Below, in pieces: positions 59,136 through 64,000 of a stretch of 64,000 nt of DNA. The translations under genes and the position numbers were made by a program. Below the pieces are notes generated by a model. That model did not search any database. It saw only the letters and a list, made by a program, of their open reading frames with translations, and was not told the origin of the DNA. How positions within the stretch are numbered: the first letter of the stretch is position 1; each line of letters opens with the position of its first letter. The stretch is from Prostheceraeus crozeri. Lineage: Eukaryota > Platyhelminthes > Polycladida > Euryleptidae. The stretch covers positions 26,001 to 90,000 of the forward strand of contig CAJQUW010003650.1 in assembly GCA_907163375.1 (NCBI GenBank), in the 5' to 3' direction.

Positions 59136-60365
59136 TTAGTCATCCTTAGGCAGTCTCGCGGGCTTCCTGATTGAAAATTTGTGGAGATGGCCGCGCATTC
59201 GTAAGCTGGCATGGAGACACTTCTTGCTCGGATGACCATTGTAACATACTATGCTTTCGTCGAGACTTTGATTGACGAGTACTTGGCCGGCCAAATGATT
59301 ATCCCGAATAGGGATGTGAAACTCAAACAAACGATCCTCATTCACACGTTCCCACTCATCCCTCATGCGCTCCAACTTCTCACACGCCTGCCTCTCATCA
59401 CCCCGCCGAGCCACAGTCCTCTCCAACTCAACATTCTTCGCTCTCAACACACTCATCTCCTTCATCATCTCCTCAAACTTCGCCTCTGCATCTCTCATTC
59501 TTCTCTCCGCAGCACTCGCCCTCTTCTCACACTCATCATTCTTCTCTTCCAACTCTCGCGTCTTTTTCTTCAAATCAGTCACACTACGCCTCATTCTAAT
59601 GTTTTCATCCGCCACCTCCTTCGACTTCAGTTCCTTCTTTTTTAACTCATCCAACTCCTTCACAACTTCATCCTTCACTTTCTTCAAACTCTCATACTTA
59701 TTCACCAACAAATCATGCGCCATCTGCTGCGAAACATGCCTCTTCTCCTCATCCTTCAACCACCTCGCCGACTGCACACGAATCCCACCACTCTTCACTT
59801 TTGGGGAAGATGAGCTCTTCGGGGGGTCGGTGATGACGATGTTTGACACCTCCGACGACGAAGAGCTCAACTTCCTCACACGCTTCCTCACACGCTCCCT
59901 ATCTAAATCCACATCATCCTCATCATCACTCTCAAGCACTCTCTTTCGCCCAATCTCACCCTCCAACGACGCAACCGCTCTCGCCAACTCATCATTCTCC
60001 ACAGCATTCCCACTAGCATTCTCCACAGCATTCCCACTAGCATTCTCAACAACATTCCCACTAGCATTCTCAACAACATTCTTGGCCTCTTTCTCCAACA
60101 TTCGCTCCTTCTCAGCATTCATCAACTCCACAAATCTCAAATCGGTCACCAACCCTCCTACACACTCACCATGCCTCCGATAAAACTCGGCCTCCTGCCC
60201 AACAACCAACAGCACCCTGCACTTCACACAGGCAACCCTATTCAGGATAACCATGTGGTCGGCCCCTGCCTTCCTTATGTGGTCCCTGAGACCGTCTCGG
60301 CGGTTGATTCGACCGCATACGCACATTTTAATGTGAAACTTCTTATTTCTATCGTTGTTCACCAT
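59136..60365 (-). CDS. Coiled-coil protein with N-terminal zinc-binding motif
   Basis: 409 residues. N-terminal C-x-C...H...C-x2-C arrangement (MCVCGRINRRDGLRDHI; CVKCRV; RRHGEC) looks zinc-binding. Next comes four units of VENASGN(V/A), then an acidic-basic patch (ESDDEDDVDLDRERVRKRVR) and SSSSS. Residues about 225-345 are a long coiled coil of heptads (KDEVVKELDELKKKELKSKE). The C-terminus is unrelated (FHIPIRDNHLAGQVLVNQSL). No family recognised. It may be a scaffold or regulatory protein of the element. Confidence 0.55.
   Translation of the reverse strand: MVNNDRNKKFHIKMCVCGRINRRDGLRDHIRKAGADHMVILNRVACVKCRVLLVVGQEAEFYRRHGECVGGLVTDLRFVELMNAEKERMLEKEAKNVVENASGNVVENASGNAVENASGNAVENDELARAVASLEGEIGRKRVLESDDEDDVDLDRERVRKRVRKLSSSSSEVSNIVITDPPKSSSSPKVKSGGIRVQSARWLKDEEKRHVSQQMAHDLLVNKYESLKKVKDEVVKELDELKKKELKSKEVADENIRMRRSVTDLKKKTRELEEKNDECEKRASAAERRMRDAEAKFEEMMKEMSVLRAKNVELERTVARRGDERQACEKLERMRDEWERVNEDRLFEFHIPIRDNHLAGQVLVNQSLDESIVCYNGHPSKKCLHASLRMRGHLHKFSIRKPARLPKDD
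59994..60085 (-). repeat. 24-bp coding minisatellite
   Basis: About four copies of a 24-bp unit (gcattcccactagcattctc plus four bases), encoding VENASGN(V/A) repeats in the coiled-coil protein. In-frame copies are likely to vary in number. Confidence 0.85.
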
Positions 60366-60460
60366 TTTTGCTGTCAGTACTCAGATTTCTCGTTAACTGT
60401 AAGATAATGAAATTAGTATAAGTTTTGAATCATGTAGTACAGTCATATTCCTAAAGCATT

Positions 60461-60716
60461 ACACTTAGTCAGGAATGATAGATGTGAGTGTAGTGAGTGG
60501 CACTCGATCCCGTCGACAGCCCGAAGGCCTTGTACCGATCACTAGGGAAGTGAGAGATCTTCCCCGATACCCGCTCTTTACAGCTAAAGACATCATTGTC
60601 ACTGCCCCGAAGTGGTAACAGGAACGCCGAGTCAAAGGTAGTGATCAGTAGCTGGGATCTAACCCCTCAAAGCTGCCTTAGTTAAATTTCTGATAGCAGA
60701 TTTGAATGTAGTATAC
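60461..60716 (-). repeat. ~256-bp direct repeat, copy 1
   Basis: About 97 percent identical by eye to 60777-61033; starts acacttagt and ends gatagcagatttgaa. It contains agcccgaaggcct, whose complement forms GGCC-UUCG-GGCU in minus-strand RNA. No ORF. Confidence 0.88.
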
Positions 60717-60776
60717 AGCCTAGAACATAATATCATCATTCAACATTCAACTTAGTCAACATTCAACATAATATCA

Positions 60777-61033
60777 ACACTTAGTGAGGAATGATAGATG
60801 TGAGTGTAGTGAGTGGCACTCGATCCCGTCGACAGCCCGAAGGCCTTGTACTGATCACTAGGGAAGTGAGAGATCTTCCCCGATACCCGCTCTTTACAGC
60901 TGAAGACATCATTGTCACTGCCCCGAAGTGGTAACAGGAACGCCGAGTCAAAGGTAGTGATCAGTAGCTGGGATCTAACCCCTCAAAGCTGCCTTAGACT
61001 TAGTTAAATTTCAAATCTGATAGCAGATTTGAA
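60777..61033 (-). repeat. ~256-bp direct repeat, copy 2
   Basis: Second copy, 316 bp from the first. Few substitutions and a short insertion near its end. Confidence 0.88.
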
Positions 61034-61113
61034 CTCAGGATACTTGAAAACCTTAGTCTATATGTTAAAACTTTGAAAAAACTGAAAATTAAGAATTTTT
61101 AAAAAATTCCGCA

Positions 61114-61227
61114 TTTTACTACTCATACTACTTTTAAAAAATTTTATCAGTAGTAAAGACACTATCAAACTCTATCATACAAACTTTGAAGTAGCAAGAT
61201 AGCTTGCCTACTTCAAAAGATAGAGTC
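61114..61227 (-). other. Strong stem-loops in a region without ORFs
   Basis: TTTGAAGTAG-CAAG-atag-CTTG-c-CTACTTCAAA (61185-61217) is a near-perfect hairpin, extended by ACTCTATC (61169-61176) and GATAGAGT (61219-61226). A second pair, TTTACTACT with AGTAGTAAA, spans 61114-61157. They lie about 90-200 bases downstream of a minus-strand TATA box. Confidence 0.65.
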
Positions 61228-61313
61228 CTTTGCACCCGATATCGGGAGCTCAGAGCGACGACCGTCGCTTACCTCGTCTTTCGATGAAGTGATCAGACTT
61301 ACGTTGTCGGGGG

Positions 61314-61322
61314 TTTATATAT
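61314..61322 (-). promoter_or_regulatory. TATA box facing the ORF-free region
   Basis: ATATATAAA on the minus strand, similar to the TATA boxes of the neighbouring minus-strand genes. No long ORF follows for over 900 bases, which suggests a non-coding transcript or a long leader. Confidence 0.5.
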
Positions 61323-61533
61323 GCTCGGAAGAAAACTTAAAATGGCTCTATCTCCGAAAGTATTCATCGTAGCGACATGCGGTTTGTTGCAAACGATTTG
61401 TCTCATCATTCTTTACAATATGACACCTGAACCATTCTCATATGACCATGGGAAGTTGGTCCGCCAGCACATGTCCATGTAACATGCCACAAGTGAAAAA
61501 ATTCCTAAGTGTGAGAGCTCCAGTGTGGTGAAA

Positions 61534-61703
61534 ATTTTGAAAAATTTAAAACTTCCGAATTTCGACCTGGGACCTTTACCAAAACATTTTTCATCAAATT
61601 TCACTGACCTCCCCCCCCTCCCCCTCATTCACAGAAATTTGATGAAAAATGTTTTGGTGACGGTCCCAGGTCGAAATTCCACACTTTGGAAAATTTTCAA
61701 AAT
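61534..61703. repeat. Palindrome at the inner edge of the right inverted repeat
   Basis: 61534-61602 and 61635-61703 are inverted copies of the same TIR unit (fttcgacctgggacc and its complement, aaacatttttcatcaaattt and its complement), joined by a C-rich spacer. The left arm is more diverged. Confidence 0.75.
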
Positions 61704-61790
61704 TTTACCCATACAAAGTCACTCTGACACTTAGGATTTTTTCAGGTGAGCGAGCTCCGACCTAAAATCTTGTAACCGCTCTAACTTTTG

Positions 61791-63305
61791 AACGAAGACA
61801 GATAGGAACAAGCCGATTCTTTCACTGAATTTGTCTCACTCTTAGCTTTCAAACGAGCTATTGCACGACAAAATCCGTCCAGTAGAAGCCAAGATCGAAG
61901 CTAGCTGTCCAGAGGGGGGGAGGTCAGTGAAATTTGATGAAAAATGTTTTGGTGACGGTCCCAGGTCGAAATTCCACACTTTGGAAAATTTTCAAAATTT
62001 TACCCATACAAAGCCACTCTGACACTTAGGATTTTTTCAGGTGAGCGAGCTCCGACCTAAAATCTTGTAACCGCTCTAACTTGTGAACGGCTGGTCCGAT
62101 TGACTCGCAACAAAAAATGTTGTCGAGCAGTTTTTTCTCCTCTTTCAAACGAGTAGCTGTAAGACAAAATCCGTCCACTAGAACCAAAGTTAGAAGATTG
62201 CTGTCGGGGGGGGGGGTCAGTGAAATTTGATGAAAAATGTTTTGGTGGCGGTCCCAGGTCGAAATTCCACACTTTGGAAAATTTTCAAAATTTTACCCAT
62301 ACAAAGCCACTCTGACACTTAGGATTTTTTCAGGTGAGCGAGCTCCGACCTAAAATCTTGTAACCGCTCTAACTTGTGAACGGCTGGTCCGATTGACTCG
62401 CAACAAAAAATGTTGTCGAGCAGTTTTTTCTCCTCTTTCAAACGAGTAGCTGTAAGACAAAATCCGTCCACTAGAACCAAAGTTAGAAGATTGCTGTCGG
62501 GGGGGGGGGGGTCAGTGAAATTTGATGAAAAATGTTTTGGTGGCGGTCCCAGGTCGAAATTCCACACTTTGGAAAATTTTCAAAATTTTACCCATACAAA
62601 GTCACTCTGACACTTAGGATTTTTTCAGGTGAGCGAGCTCCGACCTAAAATCTTGTAACCGCTCTAACTTTTGAACGAAGACAGATAGGAACAAGCCGAT
62701 TCTTTCACTGAATTTGTCTCACTCTTAGCTTTCAAACGAGCTATCGCACGACAAAATCCGTCCACTGGAAGCAAGCTGTCCAGGGGGGGGGACGTCAGCC
62801 GAAAATTTTTTCTCTCCGATTGACTTGAAACTCACCCTACCGATGCAGAATTTCACGCTGAATCCGAATCTGACCTCCGTTTTCTCATCCGATGCTTCGT
62901 TTGGACGCTACACACCAAAACGTCCCAAATTCTAACTCTGTTAAAATTTTGAAGAAAAATTTTTTCTCACCGATTGCCTTGAAACTCACCCTACCGATGC
63001 AGAATTTCACGCTGAACACGAATCCGACCTCCGTTTTCTCATCCGACCACTCCTTCCACTCGAAACAACCCATTTTACAACCCAACATTCAGCAGATTGC
63101 ACCAAAAACATCACACACTATAGCCTCAAGACTAATCCTGGCGGTCGCCCAAGTCCACCACGACACTCTATCGTTCCAGAGGGGGGGGGACTCAGACACG
63201 AAGCACCACGGCGGCCGACCACGACACTCTGCCGTGCCAGAGGGGGGGGGACTCAGCGATGGCGGCCATCTTGCGCGGTCCAGAAGTGGAGTTTTGCTTA
63301 CTACT
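61791..63305 (-). repeat. Polinton right terminal inverted repeat (about 1.5 kb)
   Basis: Partner of 38696-39915 but about 295 bp longer, because it carries three rather than two of the ~297-bp internal units (anchors near 61926, 62222 and 62520). Confidence 0.9.
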
Positions 63306-63311
63306 CTAGCC

Positions 63312-64000
63312 ATGTCATGATTTCCACGTTCCGGTGGAATATTGACCAAAAAGTAGCAAATTGTAATTTTAGACAATACGAAAGAATATACGGACAAATA
63401 GGCATATCATGAGCGTTTTGAGTAGCTATTCAAAGATACATTGATGCCATGGCACTCTATATAATAAACAATCAATTTAGCGTCCATTATTCTAGATAAA
63501 TGTATAGTCTACTCTGCTTTATAACTCACCTATTTCGAAAGGCAGTTTGCCGATGGAGACTAGGTTTGTAACCTCATGCTGGTAGAAGTCTCTTGAATTT
63601 CATCTGTGACTGGAAACGCAGCTTCCATTAATAGCTTGCATACCTAAATCCAGAGCCGCGAAGCACTAGTTTTCCCAGATTCTATCATTTCTATCTTGAT
63701 TTTCAGAAAGCAAAATTTTGAAACAAAATATCATATCGTTGAATTGTCGTTCCAAACCAAGAGTTTGTAACTTAACATGCTATTAATATCTATTATCATC
63801 CTTAAATTATTCATTCATGCAGAATTCACAACAATATGCAGTAGGCTAAAATCTGCCGACTTCCAAATTCATAACTCATTGTCATACTTGTATAAGTAGA
63901 TAGAATTACAGAATATCTTGATAATTATGCTGTAAGCTACTTGTATAAAATTGGACTAGCCCGGGTCTGAAAATTGAAAATCATGGAAATTCGGGTTCAT
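63312..64000. other. Unassigned flank right of the Polinton
   Basis: No gene recognised. AT-rich, like the left end of the window. Confidence 0.5.

Larger units (their letters stand above)
38696..63305. mobile_element. Polinton/Maverick element, 24.6 kb, nearly whole fossil
   Basis: The ends read AGTAGTAAGCAAAACTCC and its exact inverse, with a perfect 6-bp target duplication ctagcc (38690-38695 and 63306-63311). Polintons are known for AG-type ends, long inverted repeats and 6-bp duplications. Family genes present: protein-primed DNA polymerase B, integrase, packaging ATPase, adenain-type protease and capsid proteins. It looks young: the duplication is perfect and the inverted repeats nearly identical. 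It looks almost whole, perhaps with about two frame breaks. No other transposon interrupts it. Extra genes (exonuclease, RING, TBP-like, PC4-like) are described separately. Confidence 0.95.

Noticed and set aside
59211-60183. Plus-strand ORFs of 144 and 272 residues
   Set aside because: Opposite-strand shadows of the coiled-coil gene; composition is Ser/Phe/Leu-rich as expected from antisense of Glu/Lys codons.
1-64000. CRISPR arrays, rRNA genes, bacterial operons
   Set aside because: No evenly spaced short repeats with unique spacers, no rRNA motifs, and gene structure with introns and TATA boxes is eukaryotic.

Overview
The window is nuclear DNA of an animal, most likely an arthropod and probably an insect. 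It is AT-rich, has no bacterial operons, and I recognise no host gene. Nearly everything that can be named is a transposable element, and the mix (P element, two hAT families, a mariner with a wide catalytic spacing, R4/Dong and CR1-like LINEs, a Penelope-like element, a tRNA-derived SINE and a Polinton) fits an arthropod genome. Species is not determined.

Layout. 1-2743: unassigned DNA with a decayed reverse transcriptase fragment near 2.0 kb. 2744-6935: a THAP-type P element with an 8-bp target duplication. 6944-12120: unassigned DNA with a dispersed repeat and a folded-RNA-like segment at 9535-9592. 12121-13184: a long imperfect inverted repeat with arms of about 0.5 kb. 13.43-15.95 kb: an R4/Dong-clade LINE, lying tail to tail with a CR1-group LINE on the minus strand (15.96-19.26 kb). 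20.47-20.71 kb: the 3' coding tail of another LINE. 22071-22302: a SINE. 22948-27810: a Penelope-like element made of an inverted partial copy, a direct partial copy and a full-length copy, flanked by a 12-bp duplication. 28215-31098: a hAT with a whole 742-residue transposase and an 8-bp duplication. 31614-38574: a second, decayed hAT with an 8-bp duplication, interrupted by a mariner (33914-35733).

38696-63305: a 24.6-kb Polinton/Maverick, bounded by a 6-bp duplication (ctagcc) and by inverted repeats of about 1.2 and 1.5 kb. It is a fossil or near-fossil that looks young and nearly whole, perhaps with about two frame breaks. It carries protein-primed DNA polymerase B, a chromodomain integrase, a packaging ATPase, an adenain-type protease, a candidate major capsid protein, pX/pVI-like basic proteins and a pair of related capsid-associated proteins. 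It also carries cargo I did not expect: a DEDDh-type exonuclease, two RING-like proteins, a two-repeat TATA-binding-protein-like protein, and two tandem PC4-like proteins beside it.

The strongest novelty candidate is the TBP-like gene (47828-48373, minus) with its PC4-like neighbours. Together with TATA boxes at several Polinton promoters, and two homologous promoter-leader modules that both end ATG|GTAAGT (40210 and 56221), it suggests an element that carries part of its own transcription initiation machinery. The right part of the Polinton also holds structured repeats: a 205-bp satellite, three copies of a 140-bp module downstream of three minus-strand ORFs, and a promoter-led region without ORFs that holds a strong stem-loop.
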